Notes: generated by a model not told the origin, from the sequence alone. Counted from the stretch's first letter, positions 28,701 through 37,444 are shown. The stretch is 39,018 nt of DNA from Diphasiastrum complanatum (GCA_029204225.1 MU835450.1:1-39018); one strand, 5' to 3'. Numbers and translations: made by a program.

Positions 28701-30819
28701 CTGAACACACACTGAACAGCCACACGTGACACACACAATTCCACCCCTCTCACACAACTCCACCCCTCTCTCTCTCTCTCTCTCTCTCGGATTTCTCTCC
28801 AGACTCACGGATCTATATTCTGTCCAGTGTCTCGGATCTCTCTCTCTCTCAGGCGCGGAAATCTGGGAAGCTTCAGGGCCCAGGGGGAGGTAACGAGCAG
28901 GCTGCAGGAGGTCGCAAGGAGCAGGAGCAGGAGGTCGCGAGGAGCAGGAGTCGCGAGGAGCAGTCGCGAGGAGCAGGAGCAGGAGGTCGCGAGGAGCAGG
29001 AGGCCGCGAGGAGGCGACGAGTTTTTTTTTTTTTTTTTTAAACCGTTCGAACAGTCAATAAACGGTTCGAACCGGACCTTTTCGAAAAGGTCTTTCGAAT
29101 CGCGATTCGACACAACTATGGCATGTTTCATGGGCCAAAGCATTCAATAGATTGTGGTCAACACAAAGGTCAAAAAATCCTTAAATCACCTATTTAGGAT
29201 CCATAAATCATGAACAATGTGAAATTGGAATAGGATTTTGGCAATGCAGCAAATACAGTCCTATTAGTCACAAGGGGGTCCTTTGACCCTTTTTTGGGAC
29301 CTTGATAAATAAAAAGTTTGAAAATTTGGCATTTCAAACTCGTTCATTCAAACATGTTTGAGAAAACAATCAAAAGCATTTGAATGCTACTATGCTTCAA
29401 CCTTACAAGCACATTAAGAACCCTTTAATATATCAACAAAGGCATTTATCCATGAAGAAGGACAAATCTCTTACAGCATTCCCAGTATGACAAACCTCTA
29501 TAATCCGCATAAAACACCAAGGATTGTCCATTTCTATGCTAACAAACAGGAGGAAAACTAGTGGTTGAATCCAACCTTTTGGAGGTTTTCAATCTAGATG
29601 CTTATAAATTTATGTGTCTAATGTATGTGATAGTCCATGGACCACACTAAAACAACTTGATTATTAGATGCTAACTCTATTGTGTGACCTGTCGAATGAG
29701 GAAGACCAAAATATTTTGAGAAATAATAAATCCTGAAAAGACCTTAAATTAAAGCTTAGCACTGTTTCTCGTATTACAACCAAAGATGGAGGTTTACCAA
29801 AGTCTAGCCTAGTAACCACATATTTGGAAATACGATTCAAGGCTGCAAAAAAAGTTAACTTAGATATTTTATCAAACAGGCCGGCTGCAAATACAACCCC
29901 TTACTCGAGCAAACTGATGCTTTCCAAACACATTATATTCTTTGTTTGTTCTGTTCTATTACCAAGTCAAACTCTCAATTTCGGCAAATAGAGAACATAA
30001 TGCTAGTGAAAATCTGGAAAACTTACAGAGACAATTGCAACTGGAGTCATGACATTTGAGAATATGTCCAATCCTGTCTTTGCCAACATCAATTTTGTGT
30101 GCCCTGAATCGGGCTCTACTACAGGAAACCTGCATCCAAAGTATCATGATGAATGAGTCCTCTTGGAAGTTTTGACAGCCGAAACTTACAATCACTGGTG
30201 AGTGAGCATAATTCACTGCAGAAATTCTAGAACTACTCAAGCTAGTTCTCGCCATACAACTAAGAGTTTCAGAAAGGTGCAAGAAACTGGTAAGAACAAT
30301 AGAAAGAAAAACCGCTATTGTTCCATCTCAAACATGAAAACCAAAAACCTTCATGCTACATTCATCCACGGAAGTGTTGGAACGATGCCGCGACTTTTGT
30401 ATATCTTGCCAAAAATTAAAGATTGGGGAGGCACGACAGGTTTACTGATTTTCACTTTTTAGAAATATCTTGAGATTCAAACTCGAACTAGCTCCCCTTT
30501 TAACACTTGGTCAAGCTGGATCGCTTGCCCTCGGAGATTATGTGACGATAGACGACATAGGACAATAACTTTGGATATCGCTTACTGAATCACGAATACA
30601 TGCCTAGTGTGTGCATGTTAGGTCTTGCGATGAATTCAGTTTCTAATCTTGAAAATTGAAGGCTTACGCTCGATGACGATAGCCAGAAGATGGATTTTCT
30701 TGATCTGCAGCTTCATTTTCGGCGAACAGCCGAGGTGCTCCCAAATTTGCAAGAAAAAACACAATAATCGCTACGTACAACAGCAACGCTGATCCACCCT
30801 GGTAACACCTTCCCGACAT
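19688..30819 (-). CDS. Guanylate-binding protein (GBP)-family large GTPase, 5' six exons
   Basis: Spliced from six exons: 30819-30668, 30129-30027, 20900-20831, 20674-20636, 20098-19981 and 19745-19688. All junctions are GT-AG and all phases fit; the total is 540 nt, 180 codons. The ATG follows an in-frame stop. Residues ~10-35 form a hydrophobic signal peptide or anchor. The G domain then shows the P-loop G-P-Y-R-S-G-K-S, switch I region G-F-G-V-G-H-L-R-D-T-K-T, I-W-V-W-G, the G3-like D-T-E-G-F-E-S and Y-N-L-P-E-T. This order is that of plant GBP-like proteins in the dynamin/atlastin superfamily, which bind and hydrolyse GTP. The rest of the G domain and the helical domain are not in the window. 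Introns 1-5 are 538, 9126, 156, 537 and 235 bp. No frameshift or stop was seen in the exons. Confidence 0.88.
19981..20098 (-). CDS. GBP exon 5 (G3 region)
   Basis: 118 nt, acceptor TTTAG|GC, donor ATAG|GTAGCT. It encodes I-W-V-W-G-E-P, then V-F-F-L-D-T-E-G-F-E-S and S-N-V-Y-D-D. D-T-E-G is the GBP form of the DxxG motif. Confidence 0.92.
20636..20674 (-). CDS. GBP exon 4 (switch I region)
   Basis: 39 nt, acceptor TCAAG|GA, donor AGAG|GTAGGG. It encodes F-G-V-G-H-L-R-D-T-K-T-R, with the conserved T of the G2 region. The acceptor is CAAG, a less common site, but phase fits on both sides. Confidence 0.88.
20831..20900 (-). CDS. GBP exon 3 (P-loop)
   Basis: 70 nt. Acceptor GACAG|GTT, donor GAAG|GTAATT. 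It encodes V-I-G-P-Y-R-S-G-K-S-F-L-L-N-Q-L-L and then S-L-S-C-D-E. G-x4-G-K-S is the Walker A / G1 motif that holds the GTP phosphates. Confidence 0.92.
20901..23270. other. GBP intron 2, transposon-poor part
   Basis: AT-rich sequence with no open frame above about 60 codons and no repeat, RNA gene or element boundary that I recognise. Confidence 0.4.
23280..24490 (+). pseudogene. Degenerate retrotransposon gag/protease remnant
   Basis: A capsid-like segment (L-D-K-F-Q-E-A-F-M-T-A-F-L-P near 23470, then F-A-T-L-R-L-G-M-R-P) is followed by half a zinc knuckle (D-G-H-L-S-K-E-C near 24183) and F-G-P-H-N-R-I-W-M-N-G near 24340. The last piece parallels the F-G-P-H-D-L-V-R-M-H-G segment before the protease in Ty3-1a. 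Multiple stops and frame changes. Probably an old Ty3 piece lying 5' of the Copia element; family assignment is tentative. Confidence 0.4.
24856..25820 (+). pseudogene. Copia GAG-pre-integrase and integrase core
   Basis: Frames read L-L-S-V-S-R-I-T-N-L-G-H, then E-K-R-H-G-Y-L-Y-K-L, an in-frame TAA in the H-R/L-G-H block at 25159-25161, and N-H-A-S-V-S-H-M. Integrase residues: D in H-T-D-I-C-G-P, D in R-S-D-N-G-G-E-Y after one frameshift near 25540, and E in N-G-L-A-E-R-K-N-R after another near 25610. All three DDE residues can be found, but in three different frames. Confidence 0.85.
26300..27142 (+). pseudogene. Copia reverse transcriptase
   Basis: Open over 26315-27142. It shows G-R-K-A-R-L-V-A-R-G-F-S-Q, V-H-Q-L-D-V-Q-T-A-Y-L-N-G, P-E-G-Y, L-Y-G-L-K-Q-S-A-R-A-W, and the catalytic L-Y-V-D-D-T-L-L-F near 26858. 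The palm is intact. It stops at a TAG (27140-27142) before RNase H; the next frame (27155-27412) begins the RNase H-side block with S-T-R-P-D-I-A-F-A-V. The N-terminal part is frame-broken near 26300. Confidence 0.9.
27155..27655 (+). pseudogene. Copia RNase H remnant
   Basis: Contains S-T-R-P-D-I-A-F-A-V and G-Y-S-D-A-S, then a 1-bp loss at about 27395 and R-K-S-T-S-G-F-T-F-F in the next frame. After L-S-S-T-E-A the sequence jumps to the final Q-D-M-T-A-D-V-F-T-K-A-L, so most of the C-terminal RNase H core is deleted near 27515. Confidence 0.85.
27656..27677 (+). repeat. G22 homopolymer at the Copia polypurine tract
   Basis: Twenty-two G residues lie between the pol stop region (GATTAA) and TGTTGGATTT, where a normal PPT of about 8-12 purines is expected. 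Confidence 0.9.
27808..27895 (+). repeat. 18-bp tandem repeat, about five units
   Basis: Unit near CCGACATCGACTATTCGT, repeated with changes (ATTTGTCGGACACC, ATTCGTCCTAC, ATTCGTCGGACG). Each unit has the word CGACTATT or a one-base variant. Confidence 0.85.
27911..28125 (+). repeat. ~58-bp tandem repeat, four units
   Basis: Each unit contains CAAGAACATCACTTGCG (or CAGAAGAACATCACTTGCG) followed by GCCTGT, then GCGATGGTTCTAAGGAG. The last two units are nearly identical. Confidence 0.9.
28583..28735. repeat. (CA)n-rich microsatellite
   Basis: Interrupted ACACAC runs with embedded TTTGTCAA and TGAACACACAC words. Confidence 0.95.
28899..29021 (+). repeat. GCAGGAGGTCGCGAGGA short tandem array
   Basis: Five to six copies of GGTCGCGAGGAGCAGGAG-like units with small deletions, GC-rich, followed by an 18-19-base oligo(T) run (29022-29040). 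Confidence 0.85.
29150..30026. other. GBP intron 2, exon-2 side
   Basis: AT-rich, no recognised gene or repeat. Confidence 0.4.
30027..30129 (-). CDS. GBP exon 2
   Basis: 103 nt, phase 2 to 0. Acceptor TGCAG|G, donor TCT|GTAAGT. It encodes V-V-E-P-D-S-G-H-T-K-L and then M-T-P-V-A-I-V-S, the short segment that leads into the GTPase P-loop in plant GBPs. Confidence 0.85.
30668..30819 (-). CDS. GBP exon 1 (start codon, signal peptide)
   Basis: 152 nt: 50 codons plus two bases (GC). It begins M-S-G-R-C-Y and has the hydrophobic core A-L-L-L-Y-V-A-I-I-V-F-F-L-A. Donor GC|GTAAGC. No other in-frame ATG lies between it and the upstream in-frame TAG near 30958. Confidence 0.8.
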
Positions 30820-32000
30820 GTTAAAGCAGCCAGGAAAATTCTCACTTACAAGACAGTTGCTTGCCCTTACGGAGGAATGTTTAGAAACGTATACGCCGTT
30901 CTTCTTGATAAGAAAATTATGTCGATAAGGATCTAAACGTTGGAATACATGTTCCTAGATCAACTACGCAGCGAGATTGATATTCCAATGCCAGCTACTT
31001 AAGCTTTCTAGAGATCTTGAAATTCGCCAGTTTCTAATTGCAGATGAACTTCTTCCGAGTACACTTTAGGCGCTGCGAGAAGCAGCTCGGAAGTGATTTT
31101 CAGTTTTTGCCAGGCCTCTATGAAAATGAGAGCCTCTGCGGCAAATAAGTATTGGACATCAAAGTTGTTTCGAGCCTAATGTTGTGGATCGAAACAATTG
31201 GTATTTTTTTACTGAAAGATAAATGACATATAACTGACCAGACAACATATTAGTAATTTGACAACATACTATATTTTCCCAGCGACATCTAGTAATTTGA
31301 CAACATATTATATTTTTCCAGCGTTTAGAATCGAGCCGCTTCCTGCTAAAGTTTTACTTTTTTATATTCCCGCATTTGCAAATATACACACGGAAATCGT
31401 GAATGAATAATCTCTGCAGAACTATGAAGCAATGCAGCTTAGATATGGTGTTGCTTGATCTTCTTCTCTATCGCGGAGAGGTTATTGAGGTTCAGCGCTT
31501 TTATGCATATCAGATACTTGTGCAATTATGAAAAAATATTGCAGCTGGTAATCTGAATGGATATCAGGCTCGATGCAAATGTTTCTCAAATGCAAATGTT
31601 TCTCAAAAGTAAGAAGTATTGAAATCTCCACAGACACAAAAATGAATAAAAAAGAGGCAGTTATACTAAAACCACATAAACAAATAGCCATCAGTAACTT
31701 GCGATGTGGTAAGTCATAAACAGCAAGGCAAAGCCAAGCGGCCACCAGTGACTTGCAACGAGTTAAGTAATGAACAACAAGTAAATGCCAAGCAGGCAGG
31801 ACTGTGCTGCTTAATTTAAATCCTGTTACACACAAAGTGTAAGGTCGCACATCTTTTTGCGCATATTCTGAAGCAAAACATAAATTGCAATCCAAGGCTT
31901 CCATAACATTGTACTCCCGATACTGTACATAAAGTTGCGAATAAACTAATTGAAGGAAGAACATGGAGAATCGAGATGGGGGAGACAGCGTAGAGAGAGA
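30820..32000 (-). promoter_or_regulatory. Presumed 5' flank of the GBP gene with three tandem duplications
   Basis: Upstream of the GBP ATG. A 34-bp word (TAGTAATTTGACAACATA...) is duplicated at 31251-31284 and 31290-31323; TGCAAATGTTTCTCAAA occurs twice in a row at 31574-31590 and 31591-31607; a ~53-bp unit starting GCCA(T/C)CAGT is duplicated at 31687-31740 and 31741-31793. AATATAAAAAAG on the minus strand near 31360 is the only TATA-like word noted. The transcription start is unknown. The minus-strand open frame 31482-31964 overlaps these duplications and is not supported as a gene. Confidence 0.4.
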
Positions 32001-32810
32001 GAGAGACTCAGAGAGAGTGTCTGTGGTAACCTCGGTTTCGTCGAAACAGCTGCTAAATTGATGTAGTAACCGTGGTTTGAATCTGGTATCTCCACGTCTT
32101 CGAACTTTCTTGCACGTTGGCCTATTAAAAGTGTGTCAAAACTTCCAACTTCTTCTTAATCATTTCTTATCAAAAACACAATGTAGGGTGAGAACATCCA
32201 CTATCTACATAAATTGGATAGATCAATTGGGGCGGGGTGGGGCTTGGCCTCCACGGTGCTTGGGTTTGTTCTTGGGAAGAAAATTTTATCGCTGAGTAAG
32301 ATTGGCTGAAAAAAATTTAGCCATTTTGTAGACACAATTGGCCTATAAAGCCTACATATGGGGGGGGGGCACGGAGGGAGGTCGCCCTCCAAGGCCCATT
32401 CCGTCGGGGAAGGGCCTTCTGTCGAGGGCAGCAACCCAAGGCGGAAGGCTCTTCCCACGGTGGAACGGCCCAGGCGGCAGACCTTCCTTGACGTGAAAAC
32501 TTATTTTTACTTTTTTTTTAACCTTTTTTTGTTGTAAATTTTTTTTGCATTCGCCTTCTGCATCCCGGAAGGTGCATGTAAAAAGAAAAATTTTAAAAAC
32601 AAGGGACCCGCACAAATTCCGTTGTGGAGGCACCTCCTTTTTTTAATGAAAAAGGAAAATAAGATTTTACGTAAATGGAATGTTTTTTCTTTCCACATTG
32701 AAGTTTGAGTTATGAGATTTTAAAATTCAATCTTTCACTATTTTAGCAGCTATATTCACTATTTTGCAATTTGAGATTGGAATGGAGGACTTAAAGACAA
32801 TACTCATAAT
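32000..32810. other. Intergenic stretch with a GC-rich island
   Basis: No gene recognised. 32357-32490 is strongly GC-rich, starts with a G9-G10 run and contains partly self-complementary GGAAGGGCC / GGCTCTTCC words. The remainder is AT-rich with several T runs. Confidence 0.35.
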
Positions 32811-34603
32811 TTTTTTTTTTTGAAAGCTTAATTTTACTATTAGATATTGACAAATGTACAAAAAACCAGACAGCGGCTTCCGTGGCCAAAAACTACTGTA
32901 GCTTACAAACTGTCAGAAGCCCAAAAGGCAGGCACTCCACGCAGGGTAGCAGTCTGAAAAACAACTTTAAGTAGAATGTAAAAAGTACATAGCTAGCCGA
33001 ATACAAGCCGTGGCAGACAAGGAGGGGGCTTCCCCCTCAAAAACTTGAAGATTCTTGGCTGTCCAAATCCTCCACAAAGCCGCTAGTTTGCATACATGCC
33101 AAAGGGTAAGAGCAGAAGAATCTGTCAGAATGGAATCCCCCAGCAAGATAGTAGTCATGTCCAGAGGAAAAGTGAGGCCCCACTGCGAGAAAATGTGGCT
33201 CAACTCCAACCAAATATGTCGATGACAGTGAAGGAATAAGTGCTCCACCGTTTCTTCAGTCAGCTGGCAGAGTGGACAAAGGTGATCATCAAGGAAAGGC
33301 CACTTGGACAGCAAAGGAAGGGATTTGGTAAGATAGGCGAGGTACTGTAGCTTCCCGGCAGAGATCGAGCAGTATGGAGGCGGGGAGCGCCAGGTAGGCG
33401 GAGAGTCGGAGGTCGACCAAAGCTGGTTCAGGTAATCCGGGAAAAGAGAGGGAAACTGACGACGATGCAGGGAAGAATAAGAGAAGAGGGAGGGGGAAAG
33501 GGGCGGGTTCCAACCGGAAAGGTCCGCGGGCAAGACACGAGAAATGTGAAGCGGGATGGCACAAAAAGCAGCCAAGAAAAGCAACCTACTCTCTGATAAA
33601 GAGAGGGTAGAGGAGGGAAGGACTTGGCAAGGAGGGATATGGACCAACTGAGCAAGGGAAGAAAGGCCTTTAGTGGCTAAGGAAACAGAAAGGCGAGGGT
33701 AAGAGCGGAAAAGGGGCTGTGCGTTTGGAGGAAAAAGAGAAGAGGTCCAGATAGATTCAAAGGAAGGGAGAGTGGAGGCATCTCCCCAGGAGAAGAAGGA
33801 TCGAAGGAGAAGCAAAAGACGGGCCAGGTTAGTCAGAACAAAAGAACCTTTGAGCTTAAAGGAACGGCCAAAGGCCAGTATACCCGCAAGAGTGGGGGCA
33901 GGTTGTAGCAGAACCGGAACTGTCACCGAAGAAGCCACAAAAGAAAGGAGGAGAGCATGCCAATGCTGAGAAGGGAGAGCAAGGATCGAGAGTCTACGGA
34001 GGACCAGAGAACGATTCTTGATAGTAGGGTCGGGAATGCCAAGGCCACCATCACCAGTAGGGGCCGTGCACACAGACCAGGGAAGAAGAGGATGCTTCCC
34101 TGCCCAGAGAAAGCGGCGAAGGGCCTTAGCAAGAGAATCATGCAAGGCTCGGGTGGCAACGAAAAGGGAAGAGAAAAAGACCGGCAGAGCATAGAGGATA
34201 TGGTGGACAATTAAAACCCGGGAAGGAAAGGACATAAAACGAGGAGGGTCCCAGTTGGCTAACTTATCAGAAAAGGAACGAAGGAACCACTGAGTGCGTT
34301 GGGAAGGAGACAAATGAATACCAAAAGGAATACCCAAAAGGCGGGTGACTGTACCATGGGGGACAATGTGAAGCCCGAGAGCTGAGACCCAAGTGGGCAC
34401 AGAGTTGTGAATAACATGGAGTTCAGACTTCCGAGTGTTAAGAAGAGAGGAAGAACAGTAACAAAACTCTTGAAAGAGAGACAACATACGAAGGACATGC
34501 GGTTCAGAGAGGAGGGAGAGAAGGGTAAGGCCATGGCCTTAGGCAAGATCTTATAGGAGGTATTTAACATGGTGAGTGGACGAAAATCCGAGCGCCATAG
34601 TAA
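32811..34603 (-). mobile_element. L1-type LINE, truncated and internally deleted
   Basis: On the minus strand it runs from about 34603 to an A11-A13 tail (oligo-T at 32810-32822). It contains the RT opening block, then jumps to the RT C-terminus and zf-RVT region. 5' truncation is near an oligo(T)/A-rich boundary at 34605. TSDs were not resolved. Confidence 0.8.
32967..34590 (-). pseudogene. L1 ORF2 remnant (RT edges plus zf-RVT)
   Basis: Frame 34259-34663 shows F-R-P-L-T-M-L-N-T-S-Y-K-I-L-P-K-A-M-A, the RT block that contacts template. About 30 codons later, in the next frame (32967-34487, 506 codons), L-N-T-R-K-S-E-L, L-L-G-I-P-F, R-V-L-I-V-H-H and F-L-W-A-G-K follow, typical of the post-YADD thumb of plant L1. 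G-D-G-G-L-G-I-P and the zf-RVT block (C-P-L-C-Q-L-T-E-E-T-V-E-H-L-F-L-H-C) end it. The FVDF and YADD motifs are absent, removed by a deletion near 34490-34530. The long open frame is therefore a leftover, not an enzyme. Confidence 0.88.
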
Positions 34604-34611
34604 ACTTTTAA

Positions 34612-34825
34612 AAAAAAAGGCTCGGCTTTCGTGTGGATAATTATCCACACGTGGATTATCCATGCGAAATTCTTTTTATCCACGCGAAATCCAGAGAGCT
34701 GGGGCCGTGGATACCGCGTGGATAAATTTTTTTTATATCCACACGGTATCCACGCAAATAAGTTTTTAAATTTTGCGTGGATTATCCACACGTGGATAAT
34801 CCATGCAAATTTTTCTGACAAACAA
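34612..34825. repeat. Foldback-like array of GTGGATA / TATCCAC words
   Basis: About a dozen TATCCAC or GTGGATA words in 200 bp, both orientations, with the palindromic core ATCCACACGTGGAT occurring twice (34649-34662 and 34785-34798). Left and right halves form an imperfect long inverted repeat (CACGTGGATTATCCATGCGAAAT against TTTTGCGTGGATTATCC...). It separates the L1 from the Ty3-2 3' region. Confidence 0.8.
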
Positions 34826-35464
34826 AAAAACATTTGGCCCAAACCAAAATGTGGTTCGTTCCTAAATTAGATATCGACGTTCTTTTTTCTATTGTGTGTG
34901 AGAGAGAGAGAGAGAAAAAGAGAATATAGATGAGAGTGAGGATGACACTCAGAAATCGTCCTCGGTGTCCACGATTTGTTAATGATGGTTATGAATTTCG
35001 AGGCAACGTTCTGAGGGCCCACGAATTCTTGTAAGTGATTTTTTTATGCCAAAAGAGAAAAAATGTCTGACAGTGCAAAAATGTGTCTGATTAGAATTCG
35101 CGGAGATAACAGAGAAATCATGAGGATCAATTTGAGCTCCAACGAATTGTTTGCAAATTCTGATAGTGGATATTTGATGAAAAAAACTATTTTTTTTTTT
35201 TAAAAAAAAATTTGTCTCTAAGACAAAATTCGCGAAGGCCAAAAATGAATCGTGCACTGTCAAAAAGGGGTCAGGCGAATTCTATCTGAGATGTTGTGAA
35301 AAAAATTTCTTCTGAAACTAATGACTCTTGTGGTTTTCTCAGAGAAAACTTTCGGTATACCAGATCTGATAGTATCTTGATGGTTTGAACAAGAAAGCAC
35401 AGCAAAAATGTTGTTGAAATGGCATGCAGACAAAAAAGGAAGAAAAACAGTAGGAAAGAAACAA
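34826..35464 (-). other. 3' non-coding end of Ty3-2, LTR not resolved
   Basis: Downstream of the Ty3-2 pol stop on the minus strand. T-rich, with repeated AATTCG/CGCGAATT words and a short (GA)n at 34901-34918. No PPT/TG start was identified with confidence. Confidence 0.4.
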
Positions 35465-36618
35465 CTAAGATATATCAAGATAAAAATAGGGTTCATTGTA
35501 CTTTCTCAGTCGGCTCTCATTGACCATAGTGTCGAGGATATCGCCTTGAAGGGTTTGGAGCTGTACATATCCAGAGCCAAAGATTTTTTTAATGACGTAA
35601 GGTCTTTGGCCAGAAAATTTCAGTTTGCCTTTGAAGGTTTGGCCTGGTATAGCAGGACCTTATCTCCAACCTAGAAATCTCTAAGTTTCAATGATCGATC
35701 ATGCCATGCTTGTTGTTGTCGTTTGTGGACTTGTTGAGCATGGATGCTGATCCTTCGTGTTTCACAAAGTTGCTCCAGATGGAATAACCTGTTTGCTAGA
35801 TTCTGATGAGTATCAAGCTCAAGGTTATAGGCTACTCGAAGGGAGGGGATATGGAATTCCACAAGCATAACGGCTTCTTGGCCATATGTGTGCTGGAAAG
35901 GGGTTAAGCCTGTAGCTCGCTATGGGGTGGTGCGATAAGCCCGGAGAGCAACATGGAGTTTGAGTTCCCAATCAGATCGGCTAGATTCGACGGTTTTGGT
36001 GAGAATTCCACATAGGATTTTATTGGTGGATTCTGCCTGGCCATTGCAGCGTGGATAGTATGGGGAACTTTTGCGATGTACCACATAATATTTGGAAAGA
36101 AGATATGCTATGACAGAGTTAAGAAAATGTGTACCCCTATCACTAATAAGCACTAGAGGACATCTGAACCGAACTATAACCTGTTCATAGAGAAATTTGA
36201 CGGTAGAACGAGCGTCAGCATTGCGAACAGCTCTTGCTTCAGCCCATTTGGTGCAATAGTCCGTATCTACTATGATGTAACGAGATAGTGTGTGTCGAGC
36301 AGCAGGACTAATAGGTCCGACATAATCAATTCCCCATTTCTGGAAAGCTTGATCAGTGGTTACGGGGTGTAAAGGCATGTAGTCTATTTTTTGAAAGTGT
36401 TTTGTGCGTTGGCAGACATCACAAGCCTTAGTGTAATTGTGCGTATCCTTGAAGAGTGTTGGCCACCAAAAACCGGCCAAGAGGATTTTCTTAGCAGTTG
36501 TTTCAGAATAGAAATGGCCGGCACCAATACCTTCATGAGTGAGGGAAATTACAGAGGGTATTTCTCCTTCAATTAGACATCGTCGGATAATTCCATTGCT
36601 TGTAGAGTTGTCCTGCAA
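35465..36618 (-). pseudogene. Ty3-2 integrase and C-terminal tail
   Basis: Frame 35920-36618 gives the HHCC finger (H-E-G-I-G-A-G-H-F, then C-D-V-C-Q-R-T-K), and the DDE core: D in W-G-I-D-Y-V-G-P, D in L-I-S-D-R-G-T-H-F, E in N-G-Q-A-E-S-T-N-K. A stop follows A-Y-R-T-T-P (near 35920). The tail continues in 35671-35868 (E-F-H-I-P-S-L-R-V-A, A-W-H-D-R-S-L-K) and then R-P-Y-V-I-K-K-I-F-G-S-G-Y-V-Q-L-Q in another frame to the TAG. The finger and catalytic residues are intact. Confidence 0.9.
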
Positions 36619-37363
36619 TTAACGTATAAGGTTTAGTTTTGAGGACCAACGCATGTTGTTCAGGTTTAGAGAAGGAAGGATCCATCTGCCCTGAAGTTAA
36701 ATATTCTGTAATTTCCTTAGCCCATACAAGTGTAGAGTCAACTTGGAAAAGGATTGCATCTAGTAAATCATCGTTGACGCCTTGATCAGGGGTAGGAAGG
36801 TTAGGAATTCGGGATAGATGGTCTGCTAGAAAATGCTGAACTCCCTTACGAACCACGATCCTAAACTCAAATTCTCGCAGTAATAGGATCCATCTAGTAA
36901 TATGGCCTGTGGTGCAAATCTTGTTGATGAGATACAATAGTGCTTGATGATCAGTGAAGAACACAAAGCCTTTTCCTAGAAGATAATGGCAAAAATTCTG
37001 AACCGCATATACCATTGCCAAGGCTTCGCATTCGGTAGTCGTATAATTGACTTCAGCAGGTATCAATTGTCGACTAAGAAAACGGATTGGGTAGTCCTTT
37101 TTGAATTCTCCTGGTTGTGTGATAACTGCTCCAATGGCATACTTGGATGCATCGATATGCACATGGAATTCTTTAGAATAATCAGGAGCCCGGAGGATGG
37201 GTGCATTGGTAAGGGCTTCTTTGAGTTGATTAAAGACAACGCGTTGTTCATCCGTCCATTTGGGAACTACAACTACTTTTAGATTAAGCGTGCTTTGTTC
37301 GCAAAATCGAAAATAAAGCACCGATAGTGGTTGGCGTGGCCAAGTATCGTACGCGGGTTCCAA
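36569..37363 (-). pseudogene. Ty3-2 RNase H
   Basis: Frame shows V-H-I-D-A-S-K-Y-A-I-G-A-V-I-T-Q, T-T-E-C-E-A-L-A, F-F-T-D-H-Q-A-L-L-Y-L and F-L-A-D-H-L-S-R-I-P. The first Asp, Glu and second Asp of the RNase H set are present. Its N-terminal 25 residues differ from the family expectation, consistent with a frame break near 37300. The C-terminal end extends about 80 residues into the linker before integrase. Confidence 0.9.
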
Positions 37364-37444
37364 TAGATTTTGAATGATAAGGATCTTCTCAAGGTCAGTG
37401 GCAATGCCATTTCGTGAGATAATGTCCTAACACAATACCATGGG

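Larger units (their letters stand above)
28330..29110. repeat. Low-complexity block bounded by TTCGAA-rich ends
   Basis: Left edge (28350-28440) and right edge (29040-29110) are dense in TTCGAA, TTCGAAC and GAATCG words. The right edge includes the palindrome ACCTTTTCGAAAAGGT (29080-29095). Between them lie (CA)n, (CT)n, a GCAGGAGGTCGCGAGGA array and an oligo(T) run. The open frames here (28805-29143 minus, 28827-29150 plus) are made by these repeats and are not supported as genes. Confidence 0.6.

Noticed and set aside
28805-29150. Overlapping Arg/Ser-rich and Leu-rich frames on both strands
   Set aside because: Produced entirely by the GGTCGCGAGGAGCAGGAG array and an oligo(T) run.
30129-30282. 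Alternative GBP exon starting at the ATG in M-A-R-T-S-L-S-S-S-R
   Set aside because: Its donor (ATT|GTAAGT) is phase 0 and would put exon 2 out of frame, whereas exon 1 at 30668-30819 fits exactly and has a signal peptide.
31482-31964. 160-codon minus frame as a gene upstream of GBP
   Set aside because: Overlaps tandem duplications, has no recognisable domain and composition like the flanking non-coding DNA.
34612-34825. DnaA-box cluster (TTATCCACA) or replication origin
   Set aside because: Several words match the bacterial DnaA box, but the surroundings are clearly nuclear plant retrotransposons and the words are arranged as a foldback. Treated as coincidence.
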